Below, one piece after another: positions 33,785 through 43,241 of a stretch of DNA of 64,000 bases; the first letter of the stretch is position 1, and each line of letters opens with the position of its first letter. The position numbers were made by a program, and so were the translations under genes. Below the pieces are notes generated by a model that saw only the letters and a list, made by a program, of their open reading frames with translations, was not told the DNA's origin and made no database searches. Source of the stretch: Methylomonas sp. (GTDB lineage: Bacteria; Pseudomonadota; Gammaproteobacteria; Methylococcales; Methylomonadaceae); contig NZ_JALOBS010000009.1 of NCBI RefSeq assembly GCF_023228165.1, positions 95,968 through 159,967 of the forward strand. The letters run 5' to 3'.

Positions 33785-36610
33785 ATGTCCACTCTACCGA
33801 AACCTAAAACCTCTTCAGCCTTATTAGCCGGTTTATTCTTGGTATCCGCTCTCAACCTCCCCGTTAGCGGGATAGCCGATGAAAATCTGGCCGGCAAATA
33901 TTATGAAGACGCCTTAGTGGCATACCAAAAACAAGACCTCGATGGCGCCATCATCGAATTGAGAAACGCCCTACAGCAAAATCCCAATTATGTTGCGGCG
34001 CATATTCTGTTGGGCGAACTGTTTTTACAAAAAAAGTCGCTTTCCGAAGCGGAGGTTCACATCAATCTGGCCAACCAAATGGGTGCGGACAAATCGCTAA
34101 CCGTTAAAGCACTGGCGCAACTGTATCTGTATCAACTCAAATACAATCCCTTGTTGAAGGAAATCCAACCCAGCCAATTTAACCGGCAGCTGCAGCCGGA
34201 TTTACACGTGTTTCGCGGCCACGCTTATTTGCAGCTGAATCAAATCAGCGAAGCGCTGGATGAATACGACATGGCGGCACAAATCGACCCAAGCCGGGTC
34301 GATGCCGTGATAGGCCGCGCCAACGCCTTGCTGCGCCGCAACGATCTAGCCGGTGCCACCCAGGCCGTCGAAAAAGCCATGAGCATGCAACCCGACAATG
34401 CCGGAAACTGGTATGTCAAAGGCAGCATCGAACATGTGCAGGGTAACCTGGAAAATGCCATTAAAAACTATGACAAAGCCATAACACTGGCGCCAGATTA
34501 TCAGGATGCACGCATCGCCAGAGCCGGCGTACTGATGGACTTGCACCAAGACCAGCGCGCAGGCGAGGATTTAGCTTATTTACGGGAACACTATCCGTTC
34601 GATCCCAAGGCCGCCTATCTACATGCGGTGTTATTGTCCCGCAACGGCCAAAAGGAAGCCTCCATCAAGGAGCTGGAAGCCGCCTCGGATATCATCGTTG
34701 CAGTCAAACCGGAATACCTGATCCAACACAGCCAAACCCTGATGCTGTCCGGCTTGATCAACTACAGCTTGCAACGCTTCGATTTGGCGGCAGAATACTT
34801 GCGCCAATATGTCAAAACATATCCTGGGCAACCTGGACCATACAAGTTACTGGCATCGATACTGTTAAATAAAAATGATCCCGAAACGGTCATAGACCTG
34901 CTTAGACCGGTGGTTGCCAGCCACCCGAACGACCATCGCCTGCTGTTTCTGCTCGGCACTGCGTACATGAATGTCGGCAAACACGACAAAGCCAATGCGC
35001 TACTGGAAAAAGCCTCGGCCGGCGAATTCGGCGGCGAAAGCATTCACACCGAAATCGGCCTCAACCGCTTGTCCATGGGCCAGGAAACGCTTGCCATCCA
35101 GGAACTGGAAGCCGCGATCCAAAAAAATCCCGGCAATACCCAGGCCGGCATCCCGCTGGTTGCAATTTATATTAGAAACGGTGACGCCCAAAAAGCCTTA
35201 CGGATTGCCCAGGGCATGTACAAAAAACAGTCGAAAAATCTTACACTTTTGAATTTGTTGGGCACCGCGCAAGTAGCTACGCAAAACTTGAAACAAGCTC
35301 GGCAAAGTTTTGAACAGGCTGTTGGACTCGCCCCCTCCTTTATCACTGGTCACCTCAACCTGAGTAAACTCGATGTGGCCGAGAAAAAAATCGACAAGGC
35401 CAAACAGCGCTTAATAAAACTTAATCAGGAATTCCCCGATAACGTGGCCGTATTGATCGAATTGTCGACAGTCGACCAAGCCGCCGGCAACAACGACAGC
35501 GCTAACCAATGGCTGGAAAAAGCCCGCAGAATCGATCAAAAATCGATGCCGGTGCTACTAGCTCAGATGGATTTAAAAATCAAAAGCGGCCGGGCTTTGG
35601 AAGCGCTCAGCATAGGCGAAGCAGCAGAATTAATCGATAGAGAAAACCCACAACTTTTGCAAGCCCTGGCACGCAGCTATCTGGCTGCCGATAATCGCGA
35701 AAAAGCGTTGAGTATTTATCGACGCATGGCGGACCAAGCCCGCTTGAATGTCAAAAAACTTTACAGCGTTGCCCGCTACCAAATTCAGGCCGGCGATTAC
35801 TCTGACGCCATCAAAACTCTGAAAAAAGCCATAGTGGCGGATGAAAAACACATCCCCACCCAGATCGCCCTAACAGAAATGGAGCTTTATCACGGTAAAC
35901 CTGTTTTTGCCATCAGCCGCGCCAATAATTTACTCAAGGAATATCCGCAACGCGGCTTTCCGCACCGGCTATTAGGCGATATAGCCGCACAGGATAAAAA
36001 CTTCAGTCTGGCAGTCACCCGTTACCAAACCGCCTTCGACCTGGAACCCGATACCGCCTTATTGATGAAGCTGTATCAAAGCCTTAAACAAACCGGGCAA
36101 AACCAAAAAGCGTTCGAATTATTGACTCAATGGACCCAAAAACACCCAAAAGACTTGGTTCCAATAGCGGCATTGGCCGAGGAACTACTGCAACAAGGCA
36201 AACTCAAGGCAGCCCAAAAACATTATGAATTTTTATTAAGCCAATACCCGAACGAAGCACAGTTTTTGAATAATCTGGCGTATATTTACTACTCCAGCGG
36301 CAACAGCAAAGCCTTATCCTATGCGGAAAAAGCCCAACAATTAGCCCCGGATCAAGCCTCCAGCAACGACACCCTGGGCTGGATTCTGGTCAATAGCGGC
36401 CAGCCGGACCAAGGCTTGCATTACCTGCGTAGCGCCCATTCCCGCATGTCGCAAAACCCGGAAATTCGCTATCACATCGCGGTAGCGCTGGATAAATTGG
36501 GCCGCAAGGAAGAGGCTAAGCAAGAACTGGACGCGGCACTAAGAACCAATCTTTCCTTTAGCGGCCTTGAGCAGGCTAAAAAACTATTGGAAAAATTAAG
36601 TCAGCCATAA
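33785..36610 (+). CDS. prsT: PEP-CTERM system TPR-repeat protein PrsT
   Basis: The 941-residue exported protein opens with a signal-like segment (about residues 10-30, ending G-I-A-D-E-N). The rest is a long array of about 20 tetratricopeptide-like helical pairs, with typical W/L-G-Y-A-P patterning such as Y-x-K-A-I-T-L-A-P-D-Y near residue 235 and L-G-W-I-L-V-N-S-G near 860. Length and sequence layout match PrsT of exosortase/PEP-CTERM polysaccharide systems, thought to act in export of exopolysaccharide and its anchored proteins. No exosortase (xrtA) is in the window. A PEP-CTERM protein lies downstream. Confidence 0.85.
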   Translation: MSTLPKPKTSSALLAGLFLVSALNLPVSGIADENLAGKYYEDALVAYQKQDLDGAIIELRNALQQNPNYVAAHILLGELFLQKKSLSEAEVHINLANQMGADKSLTVKALAQLYLYQLKYNPLLKEIQPSQFNRQLQPDLHVFRGHAYLQLNQISEALDEYDMAAQIDPSRVDAVIGRANALLRRNDLAGATQAVEKAMSMQPDNAGNWYVKGSIEHVQGNLENAIKNYDKAITLAPDYQDARIARAGVLMDLHQDQRAGEDLAYLREHYPFDPKAAYLHAVLLSRNGQKEASIKELEAASDIIVAVKPEYLIQHSQTLMLSGLINYSLQRFDLAAEYLRQYVKTYPGQPGPYKLLASILLNKNDPETVIDLLRPVVASHPNDHRLLFLLGTAYMNVGKHDKANALLEKASAGEFGGESIHTEIGLNRLSMGQETLAIQELEAAIQKNPGNTQAGIPLVAIYIRNGDAQKALRIAQGMYKKQSKNLTLLNLLGTAQVATQNLKQARQSFEQAVGLAPSFITGHLNLSKLDVAEKKIDKAKQRLIKLNQEFPDNVAVLIELSTVDQAAGNNDSANQWLEKARRIDQKSMPVLLAQMDLKIKSGRALEALSIGEAAELIDRENPQLLQALARSYLAADNREKALSIYRRMADQARLNVKKLYSVARYQIQAGDYSDAIKTLKKAIVADEKHIPTQIALTEMELYHGKPVFAISRANNLLKEYPQRGFPHRLLGDIAAQDKNFSLAVTRYQTAFDLEPDTALLMKLYQSLKQTGQNQKAFELLTQWTQKHPKDLVPIAALAEELLQQGKLKAAQKHYEFLLSQYPNEAQFLNNLAYIYYSSGNSKALSYAEKAQQLAPDQASSNDTLGWILVNSGQPDQGLHYLRSAHSRMSQNPEIRYHIAVALDKLGRKEEAKQELDAALRTNLSFSGLEQAKKLLEKLSQP

Positions 36611-36712
36611 TCGGTTTAAGCCTGTCGACTTTTTTTACAATTACACCTAAATGCGAAAAACCAACACCACAAAAAAATAACAACAAGTTGAAAACTATAT
36701 AAATATTATATA

Positions 36713-36728
36713 TGGCACGATGCATGCT
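36713..36728 (+). promoter_or_regulatory. Sigma-54-type promoter for the PEP-CTERM gene
   Basis: TGGCAC (36713-36718) and ATGCT (36724-36728) give the -24/-12 GG and GC doublets with the required ten bases between. The -12 element has ATGC in place of TTGC. It lies about 115 bases before the ATG. PEP-CTERM genes are known to be controlled by the PrsK/PrsR two-component pair with sigma-54, so the fit is meaningful. No enhancer site was identified. Confidence 0.6.
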
Positions 36729-36843
36729 TTAACTTAAGCTAAGCAATTCAAATCCGGCTGTTGTCCTTTTGTACAATGATGGCTTACCCAAAATTGCAAT
36801 AATTTGACCATACAAATTCAAACAAAATAAAGTGGTGACAGAA

Positions 36844-37734
36844 ATGTTCAAACCCAATTACTTGCTGCTAGCAGCACTATTATCTCCGCTAACTGCGCAC
36901 GCAACGGCTAATTATAACTGGAGCTTCACGTCGTCATCCTGTGACAACAACAACTGCTCTGGCGTAAGCTCTAGTAGTTACGGAAATTCACAAACTTTTG
37001 ATTCCACGGCAAACACAGACATTTCCGAGGTGAACGTCAGAGCTTTTTCCTCGACCAAAGATATTGATAGCACTGAAACGCGGGAACAATTTGAAACCGC
37101 TAAATTGCAGCTTTGGAGCGGCGGCTTAGGCGCGACAAGCCGGGAAGATTACGGGAGTTCACCAGACCATGCTTTCGACAACGGAGGCGGACGTTATGAT
37201 TCCTACGAAGCGCCCGGTGGAGATGTCGATGCCGCTCTTTTCGCGTTTAACCAAAGCACCACACTAAATTCAATCTCTATCGGCTGGGATAACGGCGCCG
37301 CCGATATTTCGGTACTGGCATACACGGGTGCGAACGGCTCAATGACCAACCCAGAGGACATAACCAATAAGTCGTTTCTGGATCTGCTAAACAGCGGCTG
37401 GGAATTTATAGGAAACTACCTAAATCTGGACTCGCCATCGAACCCAACAGTTGCTATAAACACCGGCAATGTATCCTCCAGCTACTGGCTAGTAAGCGCC
37501 TATACCAGTTGCGCAAGCGGTACTTGCGATGCGTCAGACCCATATTACGGCAATGATTATTTTAAAATATCGGGCTTAGGCGGAAGCACTGGCGGAAGCA
37601 CTGGCGGCGGCGGCGGCGGCGGTAACAACGGCAGCGTGCCAGAACCTTCCAGCCTATTACTATTGGCTGTCGGTTTGCTGGGCTGGCGCTTAAACCGTAA
37701 TAGCAAAGTACCAGTTGAAACTATAGCCGCTTAA
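36844..37734 (+). CDS. PEP-CTERM exosortase-dependent surface protein
   Basis: The 296-residue protein is a likely exosortase substrate. It starts at the ATG at 36844, where a signal peptide runs to A-H-A-T-A; a GTG four codons upstream is less likely. The body is rich in Ser, Asn, Gly and Asp with paired cysteines (S-C-D-N-N-N-C-S, about 25-32, and C-A-S-G-T-C-D, about 220). The layout resembles the XDP1-type group, a tentative match. A Gly/Ser-rich linker leads to the sorting signal V-P-E-P-S-S, a hydrophobic helix and basic R-L-N-R-N. The protein should be cleaved and attached outside the cell, probably in the polysaccharide matrix. Confidence 0.88.
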   Translation: MFKPNYLLLAALLSPLTAHATANYNWSFTSSSCDNNNCSGVSSSSYGNSQTFDSTANTDISEVNVRAFSSTKDIDSTETREQFETAKLQLWSGGLGATSREDYGSSPDHAFDNGGGRYDSYEAPGGDVDAALFAFNQSTTLNSISIGWDNGAADISVLAYTGANGSMTNPEDITNKSFLDLLNSGWEFIGNYLNLDSPSNPTVAINTGNVSSSYWLVSAYTSCASGTCDASDPYYGNDYFKISGLGGSTGGSTGGGGGGGNNGSVPEPSSLLLLAVGLLGWRLNRNSKVPVETIAA

Positions 37735-37755
37735 CATAAACGATTTTTCAAATTC

Positions 37756-37793
37756 AAAACCGTCTTTCCCAAAACTGGAAAGACGGTTTTTTT
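37756..37793 (+). terminator. Strong intrinsic terminator
   Basis: AAACCGTCTTTCC pairs with GGAAAGACGGTTT across a short loop, followed by seven T. It ends the PEP-CTERM transcript, with the minus-strand DUF2721 gene beyond it. Confidence 0.88.
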
Positions 37794-37848
37794 ATACCTA
37801 AATCTTGCCGCGGCAACCCTGAAATCCGCCGGCTGCGTAGCCGCCTGA

Positions 37849-38265
37849 TCAGACCGAGCGTGTCGCCAAAGCGATTTCCTTTAAAAAGCATAATAAGCCC
37901 GCTATCAAAGCCAGCATTGCAGCGATAAACAACGTAGAAACCGCACCCGACAGATCGAATTTCAACTGCACCGCCACAAACAAGGATGCAATCGACAAAC
38001 AAACGCACAAGGCGGATAAGGTACACAAACTAATCGCCCGCCGAATCCAGCGGGTGCGTTTGGCCAGATTAACCTCTTCCCTTGAATGACTGTTTCGCAT
38101 CCGTTCCGCTGTCATCTCATTCAAACGCCGACTGCGATCGATTGCCCTACCCAAACGGTTAGTCAGCACACCAAGAATCGAGCCTATGCCCGTCAATAGA
38201 AAAACCGGCGCAACAGCCTGTTGAATCGCCAGAGATACGGTAGGAATATCGGTCAGATTAGGCAT
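37849..38265 (-). CDS. DUF2721 family membrane protein
   Basis: The 138-residue protein starts at the ATG at 38265; the longer frame uses a TTG. It has three hydrophobic segments (about residues 15-35, 75-97 and 103-125). The N-terminal A-I-Q-Q-A-V-A-P-V-F-L-L-T-G-I-G segment and the R-x-x-R-I-x-R-S-R-R-L cytoplasmic loop are typical of DUF2721, an uncharacterised inner-membrane family. No partner gene indicates a role. Confidence 0.8.
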   Translation of the reverse strand: MPNLTDIPTVSLAIQQAVAPVFLLTGIGSILGVLTNRLGRAIDRSRRLNEMTAERMRNSHSREEVNLAKRTRWIRRAISLCTLSALCVCLSIASLFVAVQLKFDLSGAVSTLFIAAMLALIAGLLCFLKEIALATRSV

Positions 38266-38472
38266 GATAAGAAATGAAATTAAAAGGGCGGACAAAAACC
38301 GGCATAGTTTCTGCGGAATTATCCTAAATTTAGCGCCGCTCGCCTAAAAATTTGATTCCGATCCCCTACAACCAGCACAATAGCCCTTGCAAGAAGCAAA
38401 TATATACATAAACGCTTTCCTAAATATACGGCTTGTCACACGCTAAACTCTCAACTTAGGACAACTGCACCC

Positions 38473-40872
38473 ATGACCACTAAGGCCCTCACTCCCGACC
38501 AGCTCTACAAATCCTGCAATCTCGAGCAACTCAGCTTCGAGTCGAGCGAAGAACTGGATGACATCGATGCAATACTGGGACAAGAAAGGGCCATAGAGGC
38601 GATTAAATTCGGCCTACGGGTGGCAAAACCCGGTTACAACATCTTTGCCATGGCCCCGGACGGCACCGGCAAGCTGACCACCGCGATGCAACTGGCCGAA
38701 CAGGAGGCACATCATCAGCCGGTACCGTTCGATTGGTGTTATGTGCATAACTTCACCCAGCCGGCCAAACCCAAGGCGATTCACTTGGAGCCGGGACAAG
38801 GCCGGGGATTTCAGCGGGACATGGCCGAGTTGATCGACGAACTCAGCGTAGCTATCCCGGCCGCGTTCGACGGTGACGAATACCGCTCCCGCGCCGGCGA
38901 ACTGGAAAACGACTCCCGCCAACGCGAAGTCGGTGAAATTACCAAACTGCGGGACGAAGCCGAAAAAGCCCACATTATTTTCACCGAAACCGCCACCGGC
39001 TACGCCTTTCTACCGGCGGATGACAATAACGAACCCTTAACCCCGGAACAATTCAACAAACTGGATAAAGACCGTCAGCGCCAGTTTCACGATACGGTTT
39101 TAGACCTGCAGGACCGCCTGCGGAATGCGATCACAAAATTCCCGCAATGGCGCAAGGAAACCAAGCGCAAATTGCAGGCGTTAAACCGGGAAGTAGCCGA
39201 GCTGGCCGTCAGCCATCCTATCGAAGAACTGAAACAAAAATACGCCAAATGGCAGCCGATACTGGATTATTTGCTGGCCGTGCAAAAGGACATCATCGAA
39301 CACGTGCGCGACTTTATTCCGCACGGCGAAAAAGTATTGTCGTTTATGGAAGTACCGCAAGAACCGCAGCCCTTCAAACGCTACCAAGTCAACTTAATGG
39401 TCGACCTGAGCCACAAACGCTCGGCACCGGTAATTTGCGAGGATTTACCCAACCACGGCAATCTCATCGGCCGCATCGACCATCAAGCGCAAATGGGCTC
39501 ACTGGTGACCGACTTTACCATGATTAAGCCCGGCGTATTGCATAAAGCCAACGGTGGCTATTTAATGATCGACGCGCGCAAATTGCTGCAGCAACCCTAT
39601 GCCTGGGAAACCTTGAAACGCACCCTAAAAGCCGGCGAAATCCGCATCGAATCGCTGGAAAGAGCCTTGAGCCTGATCAGCACCACCTCGTTGGAGCCGG
39701 AGCCCATCCCGTTGGATATCAAAGTCATCCTGCTCGGCGACCCCATATTGTATTATCTGTTGAGCTACTACGACCCGGAATTCCAGGACTTTTTCAAAGT
39801 CGCCGCCGATTTCGCCAATAGCGTCGATCGCGAACACAACTGCATGGAATACGCCCGCCTGCTGGCCACCATCGCCAAACGCGAAAAACTGCGTCCGCTC
39901 AGCCGTCAGGCCGTTGCCAGGGTAATCGAACACAGCGCCCGGTTGGCCGATGATGCGGAAAAACTACTCACGCATTTGCGCAGCATTAAGGACCTACTCA
40001 CCGAAGCCGATCATTGGGCCGGCGAAAACGGCCACCCCCTGATCGCCAACAGCGACATCCAGCAAGCCATCGATCAAAAAACCCGCCGCTCGGACAGATT
40101 GCGTGACCGGCTGTACGAAAACATTCAGCGCGGCATCATCATGATCGCCAGCGAAGGCGCGGTGGTCGGCCAAATTAATGGCCTGTCGGTATTGCAACTG
40201 GGCGAATTCGCCTTCGGTCAGGCCTCCCGGATTACCGCCACCACCCGCATGGGCAACGGCAAGGTGGTGGACATCGAACGTGAGACCGAACTGGGCGGTG
40301 CCATTCACTCCAAGGGCGTAATGATTTTGTCCCACTTTATCGCCGCTCGCTATGCCCGCAACACGCCGTTTTCCATGGTCGCCAGCCTGGTATTCGAACA
40401 ATCCTACGGCCATATCGAAGGCGACAGCGCCTCGCTGGCGGAACTGTGCGCCATCTTGTCCTCGCTGGCGCAAGTGCCGCTGCGCCAGGATCTGGCCCTG
40501 ACCGGCTCGGTCAATCAATTGGGCCAGGCGCAGCCCATCGGCGGTGTCAACGAAAAAATCGAAGGCTTTTTCGATATTTGCCATGCCCGCGGCCTGTCCG
40601 GCAGCCAAGGCGTTATCATACCCGCCAGTAATGTTGCGCATCTGATGCTGCGCTGGGATGTGGTACATGCCGCCCAAGCCGGGCAGTTTCATATTTACGC
40701 CATCGAGACCGTCGACGAGGCCGTATCGTTGTTGAGCGGGATAGATGCAGGTGCGGCGGATAGCGACGGCCAATTTCCGGTTGAATCGTTTAACGGCAAA
40801 ATCGACGCCCAATTACGCAATTTCACCGGCTTGATGAAGGCATTTACTAGCAGAGAAAACCCCGAAAAATAA
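38473..40872 (+). CDS. Lon-family ATP-dependent protease (YcbZ/LonH type)
   Basis: The 799-residue protein has an N-terminal nucleotide-binding region with an atypical Walker A (APDGTGKLT, about residues 58-68), a long coiled-coil insert (about 130-260), and a second AAA lid region. The C-terminal Lon protease domain has the Ser-Lys dyad: Ser in E-G-D-S-A-S-L-A-E-L near residue 655 and Lys in G-G-V-N-E-K-I near 695. This matches the YcbZ/LonH group of Lon-like proteases rather than classical Lon. Its substrates are unknown. It stands alone. Confidence 0.88.
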   Translation: MTTKALTPDQLYKSCNLEQLSFESSEELDDIDAILGQERAIEAIKFGLRVAKPGYNIFAMAPDGTGKLTTAMQLAEQEAHHQPVPFDWCYVHNFTQPAKPKAIHLEPGQGRGFQRDMAELIDELSVAIPAAFDGDEYRSRAGELENDSRQREVGEITKLRDEAEKAHIIFTETATGYAFLPADDNNEPLTPEQFNKLDKDRQRQFHDTVLDLQDRLRNAITKFPQWRKETKRKLQALNREVAELAVSHPIEELKQKYAKWQPILDYLLAVQKDIIEHVRDFIPHGEKVLSFMEVPQEPQPFKRYQVNLMVDLSHKRSAPVICEDLPNHGNLIGRIDHQAQMGSLVTDFTMIKPGVLHKANGGYLMIDARKLLQQPYAWETLKRTLKAGEIRIESLERALSLISTTSLEPEPIPLDIKVILLGDPILYYLLSYYDPEFQDFFKVAADFANSVDREHNCMEYARLLATIAKREKLRPLSRQAVARVIEHSARLADDAEKLLTHLRSIKDLLTEADHWAGENGHPLIANSDIQQAIDQKTRRSDRLRDRLYENIQRGIIMIASEGAVVGQINGLSVLQLGEFAFGQASRITATTRMGNGKVVDIERETELGGAIHSKGVMILSHFIAARYARNTPFSMVASLVFEQSYGHIEGDSASLAELCAILSSLAQVPLRQDLALTGSVNQLGQAQPIGGVNEKIEGFFDICHARGLSGSQGVIIPASNVAHLMLRWDVVHAAQAGQFHIYAIETVDEAVSLLSGIDAGAADSDGQFPVESFNGKIDAQLRNFTGLMKAFTSRENPEK

Positions 40873-40936
40873 TATCGTCGGCAAAATTTTGGTGCAGGCC
40901 ATGCATCCGCTTTTGCGGCAGCATGACCCTCAAGGC

Positions 40937-41296
40937 TTAATCTTGTTTTTTGATACGCTTCATGGTGATGGAAACCAACCCGCCGCCCTGAACCAAAGTA
41001 TCGTCATCGACAATCTTCCAGGCTTCTTCGGCGCCGTCATCTTTTTTCAACACCAGATACCGTTCGCTGCCCGAATCGCGAACGAAGATATCCTGATATT
41101 GGGTGCGGATGCCGTTGCTATCGATGTAGTCCGGGCCGATGACGATGGTCTTGCCGTCTGTCCCTGTCACTTTAGCAAAGGCGTCCAGGAATTCGAGCGA
41201 CGAGCCGACCTGCTCGGTGTATTCGCCTTCGAAGCCGTGGCCGCAGCCGGCCAGAATCAAGGCTAATCCCAAAATTAAAAGTTTTTTTAGTTTCAT
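40937..41296 (-). CDS. Small lipoprotein of unknown function
   Basis: The 119-residue protein starts with a lipoprotein signal (MKLKKLLILG, hydrophobic core, lipobox L-A-G-C). The mature part is about 100 residues, probably beta-rich, with G-F-E-G-E-Y-T near the start and a Lys-rich end. Some small lipoproteins with this G-x-E-G-x-Y start contain a lipocalin-like or SH3-like barrel, but I do not recognise a named family. It converges on the Lon-like gene with 64 bases between them. Confidence 0.7.
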   Translation of the reverse strand: MKLKKLLILGLALILAGCGHGFEGEYTEQVGSSLEFLDAFAKVTGTDGKTIVIGPDYIDSNGIRTQYQDIFVRDSGSERYLVLKKDDGAEEAWKIVDDDTLVQGGGLVSITMKRIKKQD

Positions 41297-41362
41297 GGTG
41301 GTGGTTCCTTTTTTTGGGGATTGTCGGCGATATAGCGGAAATGATCAATCAAAACGGGGTTT

Positions 41363-41753
41363 GTGTCGCTTTTGCGACGGGTGTTTTAAAGTCGGTTTCA
41401 CGAAACACCTCCATGTATTTCGCCCTTCGGGTGCTAGGCATGCAAATCGGCAATCCTGCCGGTTTGCCGGACCGACGGCCGAGATACTTAGGCTACAACC
41501 ATCCTTAGTTTTCGCCCTAACGGACCAGCCGTTGGCTGTTCAAATTCGCTCCAGGCGAATTTGTGCGTTGCCAAAAGAAAACATCCAAAGAAAAAGCAAC
41601 CCGGATGCCGCGTAGCGTATTCCTGCGCACATCAGGTTTGAACGGGGTTTTCCGAAGAGGCTTCCCTGTCCCACGAAAAACGCGGCATCCCTGCATCGCC
41701 TCTGCGGGCAAATTCTTCGCTCAAACCCTGCGGTGCTCGGCGCGGCAGAATGG
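41363..41753 (+). repeat. Dispersed repeat, copy A
   Basis: This non-coding block starts with a GTGTCGC...GCGAC hairpin. It continues with a GTCGG...CCGAC inverted pair, a CCAAAGAAAA block, GAACGGGGTTT and CCGAAG blocks, and ends GGTGCTCGGCGCGG. The last half closely matches copy B (48713-48964), while a middle part with ACCAGCC, GGCTGTTCAAATT and AGGCGAATTTG words matches copy C (49070-49381). The open frames across it have no family features and are judged non-coding. It fills the gap between the lipoprotein and PilZ genes. Confidence 0.75.
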
Positions 41754-42058
41754 GAAAAAGCCCCGCGCGAAATTTAAAACTATTGCATTAATGCAAAAAA
41801 GGCCAATCACGCAATCGCGGGAAATTTCCTATGTCATCCGAAATTCAAATATTCGTCCGATTAAGCTAGGCCAATCGGACCTACGGCCCTTTCAGCGCTT
41901 CTGGCTAGCTGGTCAAAAATCCGTAACACCCGGAAGTACTTATCAATCTCGCTAAGACCATAATAAATTCCTCTCAAGCCATCGCTTTACGCCGTTTAAG
42001 CGGGATTTCGGCCGCGCCCCGCCAAAAACGATTATCTTGACGGGCGCTACCGTTATGA
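41754..42058. other. Intergenic, nothing recognised
   Basis: About 300 bases between repeat copy A and the end of the minus-strand PilZ gene. I found no gene or clear structure. Confidence 0.4.
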
Positions 42059-42985
42059 TCAAAGCCCAAACATCACGTAACCACTTATGACTGCAACGCT
42101 CAAACTGATTACCTTAAGTTTATCCAGCCAAGATTTCTCGCCCCAGTAATAAAGCATGCTGGCTTTTTTGCGCAGCAAAAATTTGGCAGACTTTTGACTA
42201 AACCTTTTGATGGCTAACCAACTAAAGCGCACCACTAGCAACATCGCAATAAACTCTATACCCTGCTGCACATAAAAACCGACAATGTCCGTCAGCCTTG
42301 GCGTGGTATGAAACAGATAGGGTATTGAACGTTTTAGGCCCAAGCCCAGATAATCGGAGGCCAGAAACCACAAGTCTAAAATAGCATCGCTGAAACGGTC
42401 GATTAGCTCTATTACAAGCCCGAATATGTCTTCCGGCATTAATAATAATACCGTTAAAAAACTCGCTAAAAGCCCGTAGCCGACTAATTGATATTTTTTG
42501 CGTTTAGCAACGATACTATTAAGTAATGCACGGTCTTCCGCCGTTAAATTGACAAATTGGGCCCCCACCAAATAAGGATACCGGTCGGTTTCATGAGGAT
42601 TACTAGGCTTGCAATACACCACTTTGCAGCAGGTCATGACGACTGTCATGCTGGATAACAAAAACAACCTGATCATTAAATAATCACCCGCTTTTAGTTG
42701 ATCCTTACCGGTAAAAGCAATGCCGCTGGAACTGAGATTGACGTTGAGCGTATCGTTTTCCTGGCTTTGAGAGCCGGGTAGCGATTGAGCAATGGCGAGT
42801 TTTTCAACCTCTTTAGCAATTGGTTCCAGGGTTTGGTTTACCGAGTAATCGGTGAAAAGAGCATCGAAATCGGGTTTGGCCGTATTAAGTTGATGCTGAT
42901 CTATTTTGTGATAGAAAAGATTTACCTGCTCATAAATCCGAAAATCAAGTCTACGATTGGTTTTTTGATTATTTAACTTAAGCAT
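42059..42985 (-). CDS. PilZ-domain protein with C-terminal membrane region
   Basis: The 308-residue protein has an N-terminal R-R-L-D-F-R segment and an N-L-S-S-S-G-I-A-F motif (about residue 84), the two elements that bind cyclic di-GMP in PilZ domains. A beta-barrel-like D-Y-L-M-I-R-L strand follows. From about residue 165 the protein has three hydrophobic segments, giving a membrane-anchored receptor. The first motif is about 70 residues ahead of the second, farther than usual, with an insertion between. It is a plausible effector for the cyclases in this window. It stands alone. Confidence 0.72.
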   Translation of the reverse strand: MLKLNNQKTNRRLDFRIYEQVNLFYHKIDQHQLNTAKPDFDALFTDYSVNQTLEPIAKEVEKLAIAQSLPGSQSQENDTLNVNLSSSGIAFTGKDQLKAGDYLMIRLFLLSSMTVVMTCCKVVYCKPSNPHETDRYPYLVGAQFVNLTAEDRALLNSIVAKRKKYQLVGYGLLASFLTVLLLMPEDIFGLVIELIDRFSDAILDLWFLASDYLGLGLKRSIPYLFHTTPRLTDIVGFYVQQGIEFIAMLLVVRFSWLAIKRFSQKSAKFLLRKKASMLYYWGEKSWLDKLKVISLSVAVISGYVMFGL

Positions 42986-43241
42986 ATAGGCGAAGAATTC
43001 CTAAAAAGGCGCGGTAAACTCAATTAAGAACAGGAAAATAGCGGTTTAACGTAACCACTTGAACCCGGTTTGACCCATCATGGTTAAAACGGTCTGAAAG
43101 ACATCCGTAATAATTCGTCACTGCCCCGGCGGGAATCCCGCGGACTGAATTTACCCGCCCCTCACTTCCAGAAAACAGACGAATTTGAATTAGTTGCCCC
43201 TAAAGTTTAGTTTCAGCTTTGTCGGCTTCAAGCCATGCATA

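Noticed and set aside
34140..36600. Repetitive protein pattern as a possible DNA repeat array
   Set aside because: The periodicity is at the protein level (TPR helices in PrsT); the DNA units are too diverged for a tandem DNA repeat or CRISPR.
37580..37640. Short tandem GGC-rich DNA repeat
   Set aside because: It encodes the Gly/Ser linker before the PEP-CTERM signal, normal for this protein type.
37754..38026. 90-codon minus-strand frame
   Set aside because: It overlaps the end of the DUF2721 gene in another frame and starts inside it; no features.
39994..40812. 272-codon open frame on the minus strand
   Set aside because: It lies wholly inside and antisense to the Lon-family protease gene, which has clear catalytic motifs; no ribosome-binding site or domain is visible.
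41563..41955. Plus-strand open frame over repeat copy A
   Set aside because: Its sequence follows the repeat, and similar frames appear over the other copies in other orientations, as expected for non-coding repeats.
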